Part shown: positions 8,205 through 17,566 of the stretch, piece after piece
Layout of the letters: the number at the start of each line of letters is the position of its first letter
How positions within the stretch are numbered: position 1 is the first letter of the stretch
Origin: Terriglobia bacterium
GTDB taxonomy: Bacteria; Acidobacteriota; Terriglobia; JAIQFV01
Direction of reading: 5' to 3'
DNA: 64,000 bases
NCBI GenBank assembly: GCA_020072965.1
Contig: JAIQFY010000016.1
Coordinates: forward strand, 18,860 to 82,859
Notes under the pieces: model-generated
What the model was told of the DNA's origin: nothing
Seen by the model: the letters and a program-made list of their open reading frames with translations, nothing else
Database searches by the model: none
Translations under genes and position numbers: made by a program

Positions 8205-8609
8205 TTACCCTCTTACCCAATTCTCCACTTTAAGATCGTGAATTCGCCGAAACTCTCTGGTGTTGTTGGTCACCAGAATGAGATCTCGCGATCGAGCCTG
8301 TGCGGCAATGAGCATATCCATCGGTCCAATGACGGATCCCCGTCTTTCCAGGTCCGCGCGAATCTTGCCGTAGTCGCCGGCCGCCGCCTGATCGAAATCG
8401 AGGATCTCGAAGGGGGTTAGAAATTCGATCAGCGCGATTCTATTTCTCTCGGGAAAAGCGCTTTTTGCTGCTCCAAACTGAAGTTCCGCCAAGGTAATCG
8501 TCGATATCCCGATTTCCTCGAGGTCAGCTCCTAGCATTCTTTGCAGGAGGGAAACAGGACGTCTCCGGATGACATCAATGCAAATGTTGGTGTCGAAGAG
8601 GTACTTCAC
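8205..8609 (-). CDS. vapC: PIN-domain toxin VapC
   Basis: 134 residues, the normal VapC length. The PIN-domain acidic residues are visible: FDTN near residue 6, LAELQFG in the middle, and GPMDMLIAAQA before VTNNTREF. VapC toxins are magnesium-dependent ribonucleases, usually cutting tRNA or rRNA. The gene overlaps the antitoxin by 4 bases (ATGA), the coupled layout of a toxin-antitoxin pair. The TNNTREF end has Thr where a fourth Asp is common. Confidence 0.93.
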   Translation of the reverse strand: MKYLFDTNICIDVIRRRPVSLLQRMLGADLEEIGISTITLAELQFGAAKSAFPERNRIALIEFLTPFEILDFDQAAAGDYGKIRADLERRGSVIGPMDMLIAAQARSRDLILVTNNTREFRRIHDLKVENWVRG

Positions 8610-8839
8610 TTCATCCGCCGTCTCTTCTCGAAGGCTCCCTGGTAACGCCCCGATCCCATAAAATCACCGCTGAATCGTTCCAAGCTCTCGAGGAAGGGTC
8701 TCCATGGATCGCTCTTCGGAATGAGCACGACAACACCACTAATCTTCTTGATGAACACCTCCTTCCCGGCAAACGCAAATTCCTTAGGCAAGCGGACCGC
8801 CTGGCTGCGTCCGTTCCTGAATAGTTTTGCGGTTTCCAT
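8606..8839 (-). CDS. vapB: VapB-type antitoxin (SpoVT/AbrB fold)
   Basis: 77 residues from the ATG at 8839; GGAGG lies 7 bases upstream, while the in-frame GTG at 8845 abuts that site and is unlikely. The N-terminal half (AKLFRNGRSQAVRLPKEF) is the swapped-hairpin AbrB DNA-binding motif typical of VapB. The C-terminal half is basic (FEKRRRMK) and likely wraps the toxin. It precedes and overlaps vapC. A strong palindrome lies just upstream, the probable autorepression site. Confidence 0.93.
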   Translation of the reverse strand: METAKLFRNGRSQAVRLPKEFAFAGKEVFIKKISGVVVLIPKSDPWRPFLESLERFSGDFMGSGRYQGAFEKRRRMK

Positions 8840-8851
8840 GGGCACACCTCC

Positions 8852-8881
8852 GGATGATATATATCATAGTATATATCATCC
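8852..8881. promoter_or_regulatory. Palindromic operator upstream of vapBC
   Basis: Perfect inverted repeat with 12-bp arms (8852-8863 and 8870-8881), each GGATGATATATA or its complement, around TCATAG. An inner palindrome ATGATATATATCAT also exists at 8854-8867. It lies 13 bases upstream of the vapB start and its TATATA stretches would double as a -10 region, so bound VapBC would block transcription. Confidence 0.75.
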
Positions 8882-9069
8882 CGGGTTCCCCGTCAAACCT
8901 CCGAACCCGCCAATTCTCGCGTGGGGACCGACACCCATCCACTGCAGCGGATGGGCGGGAATTATTGTGTAAGGGGGATATAAAGAGAGGGGTAATGATC
9001 GCTCAATGAACGAGGCGGGTAAACTCGTTGATGCCCATCTTCCTGTGCTATTCCAACCCCGCCATCAAG

Positions 9070-11520
9070 CTATTCACAGCGCAACACCGCGATGGGATCG
9101 ATCTTTGTTGCGCGGCGCGCAGGTATAAGAGATGCGAGGGCGGAGACCAGGATGAGCACTGCGCACACTAGCCCCAGGATAACCTTGTCGGTCGGGCTGA
9201 CAGCATACAGGAAACCGCTCATGAATCTTAATCCGGCCCAGGTTCCCAACAATCCCAGGGAGACGCCTGCAAACGCCATTCTCAAGCCGGACCGCAGGAA
9301 CAAATTCAATACGGCGCCCGGCTGTGCCCCTATGGCGATACGGATTCCGATTTCCCGCGTCCGCTGACTCACCGCATAGGAGATGACTCCGTACAATCCG
9401 GTGATGCTGATGACCAGGGCCAGCCCCGAAAACAGTGTTAGCAGCAGCGTGATCATTCGAGGTTGCGCCACGGAAGTCTCCACAACCTGTTTGTAGGCCT
9501 GGAAGTGCGTGATGGGCACGTCCCGGTCCAGGCCCCAGATCAGCTTCGGCATGACAGTGGAAAGCAAAACAGGATCGTTCTCAGTCCGTGTAATCAGGAA
9601 CGCCTGCAGACCGATCCGGTGACCCCACGGTATCATTGAGCCCTGGATTTGCGGAGTGAACATATAGAGCTCGGGCAGGGGGGGCGATTCGAGAGCGATC
9701 TCGCGGGTATCCCCCACCACACCGATGATGGTGAACCACCACGGGAAGTTCTGGTCGTCCAGGCGGCTCCATTTGATCCGCTTCCCGATCGGATCTTCAT
9801 TGGCGAAGAATTGTCTGGCGATGGTTTCATTGATGATCGTCACCAGCGGTGACTGCGACGTATCCTGATCCGTGAAAGTGCGTCCCCGCAGCAGCGGAAT
9901 TTGAAGAGTCTTGAAGTAGTCCGCAGTGACAAAGCGCTGTTCGTTGGCGATGTAGGTCCCGTGGGGAGGCTCCGGATGCCCTTCGATCGAAAAGCTGATT
10001 CCGCCTCGTCCTGCCAGCGGCAGGACGTTCGTCAATGCCGCGAACCTTACTCCGGGCAATCCCTCGATCTTTTTCATTAGCTCGTCCTGGAAACGGGCAA
10101 TCTGTCCCCCTTGCGTGTAACGGGTCTCAGGAAGAAAGAGATCGGCCGTGAGGACGCCGCCGGCGTCAAATCCCGGATTCACCTGTTCGAGTCGCCACAG
10201 ACTCTTGATCAACAATCCCGCACCAGCCAACAGGGTCAAGGTGACGGCGACCTGCCCGACCTGCATCCAGTAGAGAAAATGCCTTCCCCCCGGAGAGACA
10301 TGGGCATCGGAGAACTTCAAGGATTCATTGATTTCAGTGCGGGTCGCTAGCCACGAGGGAGCCAAGCCGAAAATCACCACGGTCAACAGGGACAGGATCA
10401 CGGTGAAACCCAGAACACTGGCGTCCATTTCGACCCCGCGGATCTCCAGCAGAAGGTCGGGCGGAAGCAGGCGGGGAAGGGCTTCAACCAGCAGTTTGGA
10501 GAGCGCGATGCCTGCGCAAGCTCCCATCGTGGCCAGCACCGTGCTCTCCGTCAAGAGCTGGCGCACGAGTCTGTGTCGGGGAGCACCCAATGCCGCTCGC
10601 ATCACCATTTCTTTTTTCCGGGCAGTGCCGCTGGCCAGCAGGAGATTGGCAACATTGGCGCACGCAATCAGTAACACAAAGCCCACCGCACCCATCAGGA
10701 TCATAAGGGCGGGCCGGATCCGGCCGGCGAGTTGTTCTCTCATCGATAGAACCCGGATGCCTGATCCCGTGTTCCACTGGACTGATTCCGTCTCCAGCCG
10801 GCGGGCAATGCCGTCCATCTCGGCCTGGGCCTGACCCAGCGAGACCCCCGGCTTTAACCGCGCCACAGCGAGATAGCCGTGGTCACGATGATTGGAGAGT
10901 TCTTGCGGTTCCAGCTTCAGCGGAACCCACAACTGCGCAGGGTCGCCAGGCTCTGGAAGATAGAAACCTCCCGGCAGGACTCCGATGACCGTGTACGGGA
11001 CTTCGTCCAGGTGGATGACCTGCCCGATAATGTTCGGGGAGGCACCCAGTCGACGCCATAAGCTGTCGCTCAGCACAACCACGTGACGTTGTTCGGTCTC
11101 GTCTTCTGTCAAGAAACCGCGGCCCAGCACCGGCGAGACGCCAAGCAGCGAGAACACATTCGCCGAGGTTTTCAACCCGCTGACGTTATCGGGATTGCCC
11201 GATCCGGTTAAGTTGATTTGATCAGGTTCCAGCAACGCCATCTGCTCAAACACGTGGTTCTGCTCTCGCCACGCCATGAAATTGCCAACGGCGATAAAGC
11301 GACGATCCCACCGGGGAACGACCTTGGTCTCCCAGAGTTGCATGACGGCCTCGGGTTGTCGATAGGGCAAGGGACGCAGCAGGACAGCCCGTACTACGCT
11401 GAAGATTCCTGTATTGGCGCCAATTCCCAACCCCAATGTCAGCACCGACACCAGAGTGAAGGCCGGATTCTTGGCCAGCACCCGGAAACCAAATTTGATG
11501 TCCTGCCAGAGGGTATCCAT
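9070..11520 (-). CDS. ADOP-family orphan permease (MacB/FtsX type), short form
   Basis: 816 residues with the duplicated layout of the acidobacterial ADOP family. The first MacB-type segment begins at residue 7 (FGFRVLAKNPAFTLVSVLTL, then LGIGANTGIFSVVRAVLLRP). The first FtsX block has GFVLLIACANVANLLLASG and REKxxxRxALGA-type residues. A second periplasmic segment and FtsX block end with YAVSQRTREIGIRIAIGAQP and LIPARRATKIDPIAVLRCE. It lacks the roughly 70-residue N-terminal extension of the PadR-linked copies. No ABC ATPase is adjacent, so it is an orphan; its ATPase partner and cargo are unknown. TGAGGTG precedes the ATG. It stands alone, with no regulator next to it. Confidence 0.93.
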   Translation of the reverse strand: MDTLWQDIKFGFRVLAKNPAFTLVSVLTLGLGIGANTGIFSVVRAVLLRPLPYRQPEAVMQLWETKVVPRWDRRFIAVGNFMAWREQNHVFEQMALLEPDQINLTGSGNPDNVSGLKTSANVFSLLGVSPVLGRGFLTEDETEQRHVVVLSDSLWRRLGASPNIIGQVIHLDEVPYTVIGVLPGGFYLPEPGDPAQLWVPLKLEPQELSNHRDHGYLAVARLKPGVSLGQAQAEMDGIARRLETESVQWNTGSGIRVLSMREQLAGRIRPALMILMGAVGFVLLIACANVANLLLASGTARKKEMVMRAALGAPRHRLVRQLLTESTVLATMGACAGIALSKLLVEALPRLLPPDLLLEIRGVEMDASVLGFTVILSLLTVVIFGLAPSWLATRTEINESLKFSDAHVSPGGRHFLYWMQVGQVAVTLTLLAGAGLLIKSLWRLEQVNPGFDAGGVLTADLFLPETRYTQGGQIARFQDELMKKIEGLPGVRFAALTNVLPLAGRGGISFSIEGHPEPPHGTYIANEQRFVTADYFKTLQIPLLRGRTFTDQDTSQSPLVTIINETIARQFFANEDPIGKRIKWSRLDDQNFPWWFTIIGVVGDTREIALESPPLPELYMFTPQIQGSMIPWGHRIGLQAFLITRTENDPVLLSTVMPKLIWGLDRDVPITHFQAYKQVVETSVAQPRMITLLLTLFSGLALVISITGLYGVISYAVSQRTREIGIRIAIGAQPGAVLNLFLRSGLRMAFAGVSLGLLGTWAGLRFMSGFLYAVSPTDKVILGLVCAVLILVSALASLIPARRATKIDPIAVLRCE

Positions 11521-11942
11521 CGATTCACCTCACGCCGCCAGGCGCCTTTGACAATGTCAGCCGGAAAATAATAAAGAAACACACCCGTCTTACCCCATTA
11601 GAGTAGGAAGCCGGCAAAACGTTGCTTCTCTAGAATACGAAAGTGATCTGTCTTTGGAGTGTGGCCCCCGCGAAGGGACCGCCTTCATGATTTGTAGCCA
11701 GTGAATTTTGAGGGGCTGTCCACCCTAGGGACAGTTCCTTCTTGGAATTTGGCTTATCTGGAGTGTTGCCCGGCGGGGAGCAGCCGCTTTGTGGAGTTCG
11801 AGACAGCAAGAGACGAACGGAATACAGGATGGATCGGAGAAAGCGGACCGCCGCGGCGGTCCGCACAACAAGGTTGAGGGACTGTCCTTCGAAGTTCGGC
11901 ACCAACATTTTACACAGAGGGCCGGCTATGCGCTGTCGCTTT
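11521..11942. other. Gene-free spacer with a 22-bp perfect palindrome
   Basis: I see no gene in these 422 bases between the ADOP start and the end of the FG-GAP gene. The notable feature is a perfect 22-bp GC-rich palindrome at 11843-11864 (each half GCGGACCGCCG). Related CCGCCGCGGCGG strings recur at 27852 and 41611, so it belongs to the dispersed GC-rich palindromes of this genome. The ADOP promoter should lie in the right part reading leftward; I could not pick it out. Confidence 0.5.
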
Positions 11943-14900
11943 CTACCTTCGCAACTTCCCCACACCCATGGGCGATCCGTCATCATCGAAGAAGCTTAGC
12001 GTGGTGTTGACTGACCCACTGGTGCCTAACAAAATGAACTGTGTCTTGTATCCGCCCCCATCGACAATTTGAGGAAAGATGACGGGCGAAGGAGCCAACT
12101 GGCCATAGTCCGCAATCGGAAACGTCGTCATGAGAAAATCACCACGGGCATTCGTGAGCGATCGCAACGTGAGCGCCACAAACGGCGAGGTAGACGACAA
12201 ATCCAGTACCCCGGTGAAACCGTCCAGGAAAGATGGGATGAATTCACTGATGAACTTGGCATCGTGGCCGTTCCCCACCAAATCCAGTCCCGTAGTCCCA
12301 TTGCCGACCGCCGTGGTCCCATCCATCTGATAGGCCGTCAGATACAAGTGCACCGGCGAGGCGTTAACGGCCGCGATGGCCACGCCCGTGTTGTGTCCTG
12401 CGGAGCGGTCAATGAAGATCCGGGCATGAGTCGAGGGAATTGCCGAGGGGATGCCCGATTCGCTCACAACGGAGCTCGTGCCTGATGGACCGCCCCCGCT
12501 CAAAGAGTAACTAAATACACCAGCGCCGACGGGGGTCGACGATCCGGAATCCGGGATCACCTGGACCGATCCGACATTCACTCCCGCAGGGGTTCCATCG
12601 GTCAACAGGGTGTAGAACCCATTCGGTTCGATCTGGTAAATGAATTCTGATTGGGCTTGTGAGCCGGCGACCGATCGTGTAGTCAACTCACTCCCTCTGT
12701 TATCGAAGGTTTTAACCGTGCCGGTTTGCACCGACCCGGAGGTGTTCAACAGAAAGAAGGACGACCGGTACCCACCCCCATCCGCAAACTGCGGAAAATA
12801 GATCGGAGCATAATTCGGGGCCTGGGTCAGATCCGCGACCGGTGTGGTAGTGAGCAGGGTTTCTCCGCGCTGGTTGGTTGTCAATCGTAGGGCGACGATC
12901 GACAGGGGTTGGTCGCTCTCGAAATCGAGGGATCCGAACTGGGTTACGGAGGGAAAATCAGAGGGAAGATTGAAATCCGCAGCCCACTGATTCAATTCAT
13001 TAATGAACAGGGCCCGGTGCACCCCATGTCCGAGCAACCCTTGACCTGCCGCCACGGTTCTTCCGCTCCGATCACGAAGCGTGAGTGTGATGTTGGCTTG
13101 CGCGGTTCCCTGATTCACTACCGCGAATCCAGTATTGGTGCTGATCGTCCCGACTTCCTGATGATCCGTTTTCGCAGTGACTCCCGTCCGGTAGTCAATA
13201 AAGATGCGTGCTCTTTTTGTCGGGGGAGAGGCGGGAACGCCCGCCTCCGTCGCAACGACATTGTTTTGCTCAAAACTGAACACGGCAATTCCGTAAGGCG
13301 AAGGACCGGAATTAGAACCTACGGTCGCGTATCCAGCCTTTACCGTGCCTGACGCTCCCGCAGTCGATGCGGTGCCGGATCCCCCACTCTGGATGGGGAT
13401 AGAAACGCTTGTGTTGGTTTGTGTCTGGACTATAACGATGATGGCGGTCGCTGGAACGTAATACTGCGAAATGCCTCCCGCCGTGAGATAGTTCACCTGG
13501 ACTGTCCCATTGGCGTTCGCGGTTGCGATCGTAGGGGCGGACCAGTCGGCAACATCGTCGCCATTGTTCCAAACGGGACCATTAGGATTCGACCCGCTGG
13601 TGCACGACATCAGGTAGGCGGCAGATGCTTCGCCTCCGAAGGCGGTGGTGATGTAATAGGTTCCCGGGAGGGAGGGGGCGGTCAGATTCACAGGAATGTT
13701 CCGGTTCAGCCCCGAAACGGGCGTTGTGAATCCACCCGGGTCCACGAAGCTTGTTGAATGAGTCCCCCAGTTCGGGGTGACTCCCATCGCCATGGTCGTA
13801 TTTGCCGGCCATGCCGAATTAAGCTGGACCGTGACCTGGCCCGACAACGATGTCCCTGCCGCGACCGTTACCGTCCGGTTTGACGGCGATAGGGTTTGTC
13901 CTGCGAGGGATCCTCCCACGAGCACCAGCGACGAGGTGGCTCCCGGATCATTTCCAGTGGAGCCGTAAATTGCCGTGGCGGTGTAATCGGCATCCATCCC
14001 AAAGGTGATGGTGGCACTGGTTGAATAGTCCGCCCCATTGCGCTGCCATTTCTGGAAGTTGTTTCCACTGGCTGTTGCCGGGGCGGTCAACGTCACTTGG
14101 GTGTTGGGATTGTATGTGCGGGTGAACCGAGTGCCTCCGGTTCCCAGACCGCTGTTGTCAATGGGAGTCACCGTGACCGTGACCCCGTAATCCGGGTTCA
14201 CGGAAGACACGGTCAAACTCTTTGTCGCGACGGTGCAAGAACTCGATCTCACATTGAGCAGAATGGCGGCACCACTATAAGCCACCGCCAGGTCGGGTTT
14301 TCCGTCTCCGTCGAGATCACCGGCGGTGATGGATTGCGGGATGGTGAACGTTATCCCGTAATCTATTGGAGATTGAAACGTTCCGTTGCCATTGCCAGTC
14401 AGCAGCGATACCGTTCTTAGAAGATAATTCAGCACAGCCAGGTCCACCCGACCATCTCCGTTAAAGTCGAGTGCGGCGATGCCAGCCGGGGCTTGTCCCA
14501 CAGGGTAGTCCACCTTGGCCCGAAATGTTCCATCCCCATTGCCCCGCAGGATTGAAATGGTGTCGTCGCTTGAGTTGACAACCGCCAAATCAATCTTTCC
14601 ATCGCCATCAAAATCACCCGCGGCCAAGGTCAGGGGGTAGCTTCCAACAGCGTAAGGGACGTCGGTTCGAAGCGTCCCATCCCCATTCCCCAGGAGGATC
14701 GAGACATCATTGGAATCCTCATTGACGGTGGCGAGATCCAGCTTCCCATCCCGATTGAAATCTCGTGCGACCACGGCTATGGGACCGCTCCCGGAGACGG
14801 AATAAGTCACTGCCGTTTGGAACGTCCCATTCCCATTTCCAAGCAAAATCGACACAATAGAGGAAGTTGGCGCCGGCCTGTAGCTCGCCACGGCCAGATC

Positions 14901-17063
14901 CACCTTCCCGTCGCCATTGAAATCACCTAAATCAACAGAGAACGGTCCATAACGCACACTGTAGCTCACCCCTGTCTGAAATGTGCCGTCCCCATTGCCC
15001 AAAAAGACCCTGACGTCATCCCTGGTAGGCACGACCACGTCGAGCTTTCCATCCCCGTTGAGGTCTCCGATGGAAACGGATTGCGGCTCTGTCCCGGCGT
15101 CATATTTCGTGACCGGTCCGAAGGTGCCGTCCCCGTTCCCCATTGAAACAGCCAAACCGGCAATCCCGGCCATGGCCAGGTCCGCCTTCCCATCTCCATT
15201 GAGGTCTCCTACCGCCACGGCATAGATGGTCGAACCCGAGTTGTTATGATTCGTCGACTCTACAGTGACACTGGGCTTCAAGACGAAGGCAGGCATGCTG
15301 CAGCCGCCTGCCAACGTCGTGAAGGTTCCGTCCAAACCATTGGTTATTCCGGAGCTGTTCGAAGCAACGATGCGATAATGATAGAGCGTGTTCGGCATCA
15401 GCGAACTCAACTCCGCTGCAATGTAAAGTGAATTGCTCAGGCCGCTAATCGATCGGGACGGCGTTGTGCTCCCGTAGGAGGCTGTCGTTCCGTACTGGAA
15501 GTAGGCTGTGGTGTCCAGACGGTTTGGATTCACGGTCCCGCTAAAGGTCGCGGAATTGGCGGTCACATTTGCGACCGCATTGCTGGTGGCAAATGGGACA
15601 CCCGCAACATCCACCTGATAAGCACGGCTCGCCTGGCAGCCGTTCGAATCGGTGACGGCGATCGTGAATATGAAATTTATCCCACTCACCACCGGTGTCC
15701 CCGATATAACTCCTGAAGTGGATAGAACCAGCCCCTGAGGCAATGCCCCTGCGACGACTGAAAAAGTATAAGGCCCGGTCCCGCCGGTGGCAGAAAGGGC
15801 CTGGCTGTACGCAACCCCCTGCGAAGCACTGGGGATCGTATCGGGTGAAAGCGTGATAGAACCGCAGGAAGAGATGCAGGTGTTGAGCAGGACCGAAACC
15901 GTATTCGAACCGGAATTCGTCACAACGAGGTCCTTCTTCCCGTCGCCGTTGACGTCCACGGCCAGAATGCCAATGGGAAGGACGCCCACGCCGAAATGAG
16001 TAGGCGCTTTGAAAGTACCGTCGCCGTTGCCCTGCAAGACCAAGGCCTCATTGGTGTTATTGTCGGTCACTGCAAGATCCAAAAAGCCATCTCCGTTGAA
16101 GTCTGCCGCCACCACTGACTTGAGTTTACTTCCAGCCGGATAACTAACCACCGGTTGAAAGATCACACTCCCTCCGCCAAGAAGAATCGAAACGGTTCCA
16201 GTAGAGTAATTGGCAACAGCAATATCCAATCTTCCGTCTCCATTGAAATCCCCTGTTGCAAGAGCAACAGGATCGCCTCCTACCAGAAAATCAAATTGAG
16301 GGAGTGTATAAAAGGAACCGTCCCCTCTCCCCCCGAGGATACTAACCTTGCTTGTATACGTAGAAATCGCCAGGTCCAGTTTGCCGTCCCCAGTGAAATC
16401 TCCAGCGACGATGGACTTACCGTAGGGACTGATGGATGTTGTTCGGAACGTCCTGTCCCCGTTCGCGAAGATCAGGGCAACATTGGAATGACTGACAAAC
16501 GCCAAATCCAGCTTTCCGTCTCCATTGAATTCTCCTGTCGCCACGGAATCCCCTTCGGGTGCCATGGGGGAGATGACTGCATCCGTGAACGTCCCATTGC
16601 CGTTCCCGAGTAAAATAGAGACTTTTTCAGATGTCCCACTGGCGAATGCAATGTCCGCCTTCCCATCTCCATCGAAATCCCCTGCGGCCACAGACAGGGG
16701 ACCGGAATTACGCAGACCCGGGATGGGTGTCGTCACAGCCGCTTGAAAGGTCCCATCGCCGTTTCCCAAAAGGATCGAAAAGGACTTCGAACCCTTGTTC
16801 GCGACCACGAGGTCCACTTTTCCGTCACCGTTAAAATCGCCTGAGGCGACGGCGGTCGGCGAGGTGTCCACAGGGTAGACGGATTGCACTCCAAAGCCGG
16901 GTGAGAGACAGGCTGCCAGGGGGGACGGGGTGGTGAGGGATCCTGTTCTATCTGAAGCGCGCAGAAGAAAGGGTTGAAGTCCCACGGCAACGAAGAGAAT
17001 GCTTATCATTACATTGAAAATGAACACAGTTCTAGTGGGATTCTGTTGGGGAAAGAAACGCAT
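11943..17063 (-). CDS. Very large secreted FG-GAP/VCBS-repeat protein with Ig-like and FN3-like domains
   Basis: 1706 residues from the ATG at 17063, chosen because GGAGG lies 6 bases upstream; an in-frame codon 33 bases earlier has none. A signal peptide covers about residues 1-38. Two blocks of FG-GAP/VCBS repeats, each carrying calcium-loop motifs such as [10 protein letters not shown], occupy roughly residues 45-395 and 615-945. Between them lie a putative Ig (He_PIG) domain ([20 protein letters not shown]) and an FN3-like domain ([10 protein letters not shown]). A bacterial-repeat domain ([12 protein letters not shown]) follows, then a tandem pair of a domain seen in acidobacterial surface proteins ([22 protein letters not shown] and [22 protein letters not shown]). 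The second copy stops early. Likely a beta-propeller surface or secreted adhesin; ligand unknown. Confidence 0.9.
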   Translation of the reverse strand: MRFFPQQNPTRTVFIFNVMISILFVAVGLQPFLLRASDRTGSLTTPSPLAACLSPGFGVQSVYPVDTSPTAVASGDFNGDGKVDLVVANKGSKSFSILLGNGDGTFQAAVTTPIPGLRNSGPLSVAAGDFDGDGKADIAFASGTSEKVSILLGNGNGTFTDAVISPMAPEGDSVATGEFNGDGKLDLAFVSHSNVALIFANGDRTFRTTSISPYGKSIVAGDFTGDGKLDLAISTYTSKVSILGGRGDGSFYTLPQFDFLVGGDPVALATGDFNGDGRLDIAVANYSTGTVSILLGGGSVIFQPVVSYPAGSKLKSVVAADFNGDGFLDLAVTDNNTNEALVLQGNGDGTFKAPTHFGVGVLPIGILAVDVNGDGKKDLVVTNSGSNTVSVLLNTCISSCGSITLSPDTIPSASQGVAYSQALSATGGTGPYTFSVVAGALPQGLVLSTSGVISGTPVVSGINFIFTIAVTDSNGCQASRAYQVDVAGVPFATSNAVANVTANSATFSGTVNPNRLDTTAYFQYGTTASYGSTTPSRSISGLSNSLYIAAELSSLMPNTLYHYRIVASNSSGITNGLDGTFTTLAGGCSMPAFVLKPSVTVESTNHNNSGSTIYAVAVGDLNGDGKADLAMAGIAGLAVSMGNGDGTFGPVTKYDAGTEPQSVSIGDLNGDGKLDVVVPTRDDVRVFLGNGDGTFQTGVSYSVRYGPFSVDLGDFNGDGKVDLAVASYRPAPTSSIVSILLGNGNGTFQTAVTYSVSGSGPIAVVARDFNRDGKLDLATVNEDSNDVSILLGNGDGTLRTDVPYAVGSYPLTLAAGDFDGDGKIDLAVVNSSDDTISILRGNGDGTFRAKVDYPVGQAPAGIAALDFNGDGRVDLAVLNYLLRTVSLLTGNGNGTFQSPIDYGITFTIPQSITAGDLDGDGKPDLAVAYSGAAILLNVRSSSCTVATKSLTVSSVNPDYGVTVTVTPIDNSGLGTGGTRFTRTYNPNTQVTLTAPATASGNNFQKWQRNGADYSTSATITFGMDADYTATAIYGSTGNDPGATSSLVLVGGSLAGQTLSPSNRTVTVAAGTSLSGQVTVQLNSAWPANTTMAMGVTPNWGTHSTSFVDPGGFTTPVSGLNRNIPVNLTAPSLPGTYYITTAFGGEASAAYLMSCTSGSNPNGPVWNNGDDVADWSAPTIATANANGTVQVNYLTAGGISQYYVPATAIIVIVQTQTNTSVSIPIQSGGSGTASTAGASGTVKAGYATVGSNSGPSPYGIAVFSFEQNNVVATEAGVPASPPTKRARIFIDYRTGVTAKTDHQEVGTISTNTGFAVVNQGTAQANITLTLRDRSGRTVAAGQGLLGHGVHRALFINELNQWAADFNLPSDFPSVTQFGSLDFESDQPLSIVALRLTTNQRGETLLTTTPVADLTQAPNYAPIYFPQFADGGGYRSSFFLLNTSGSVQTGTVKTFDNRGSELTTRSVAGSQAQSEFIYQIEPNGFYTLLTDGTPAGVNVGSVQVIPDSGSSTPVGAGVFSYSLSGGGPSGTSSVVSESGIPSAIPSTHARIFIDRSAGHNTGVAIAAVNASPVHLYLTAYQMDGTTAVGNGTTGLDLVGNGHDAKFISEFIPSFLDGFTGVLDLSSTSPFVALTLRSLTNARGDFLMTTFPIADYGQLAPSPVIFPQIVDGGGYKTQFILLGTSGSVNTTLSFFDDDGSPMGVGKLRR

Positions 17064-17566
17064 TGAAAGCCTCCAAAAAGCCGATTCCAGATTCACTGCT
17101 CCTAGGAACCGGTCTCAGCAAATCAAGCCAATGGAACCACAACCGACCATTGGTCATTAGTGACCCACATCACTCAACTCGGCCGATCAATCCTTCTTCA
17201 GGGAAAGAAGCCATCGAATGAGAGTCCCGTGCCAGCCAGATCCGCAGGATGTCTTGAAAAAACGAATGTCGACAGCATTGGAAATCAAATGAAGGCCTCG
17301 ATGCTCGGGCCTGAGGAGAAGACATTTCCACAGCATTAGAGAAAAAAATGGCTTACTTTCAACCGGATCTTAAAAGGGACAGAGGGGGCCGAAGGAACAA
17401 ATACAAGGGATGACTAAGTAAAGCACTCCTCACTTCCGACAGTTATTATAGCCCCGCACTTCCTCCAGAGGCAAGGCTCCAATCAATCCCGGTTACCAGC
17501 TCACAACTTCTGTCCTGCATTACCTTTATTTTGGAGTATGGCCCGCTGCGGCTGACCAATCTTTCC
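17064..17566. other. Gene-free spacer
   Basis: The 503 bases upstream of the FG-GAP gene and downstream of the next ADOP gene contain no convincing gene on either strand. It is less GC-rich than the surroundings around 17340-17420. No repeat shared with the other spacers was noticed. Confidence 0.4.
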
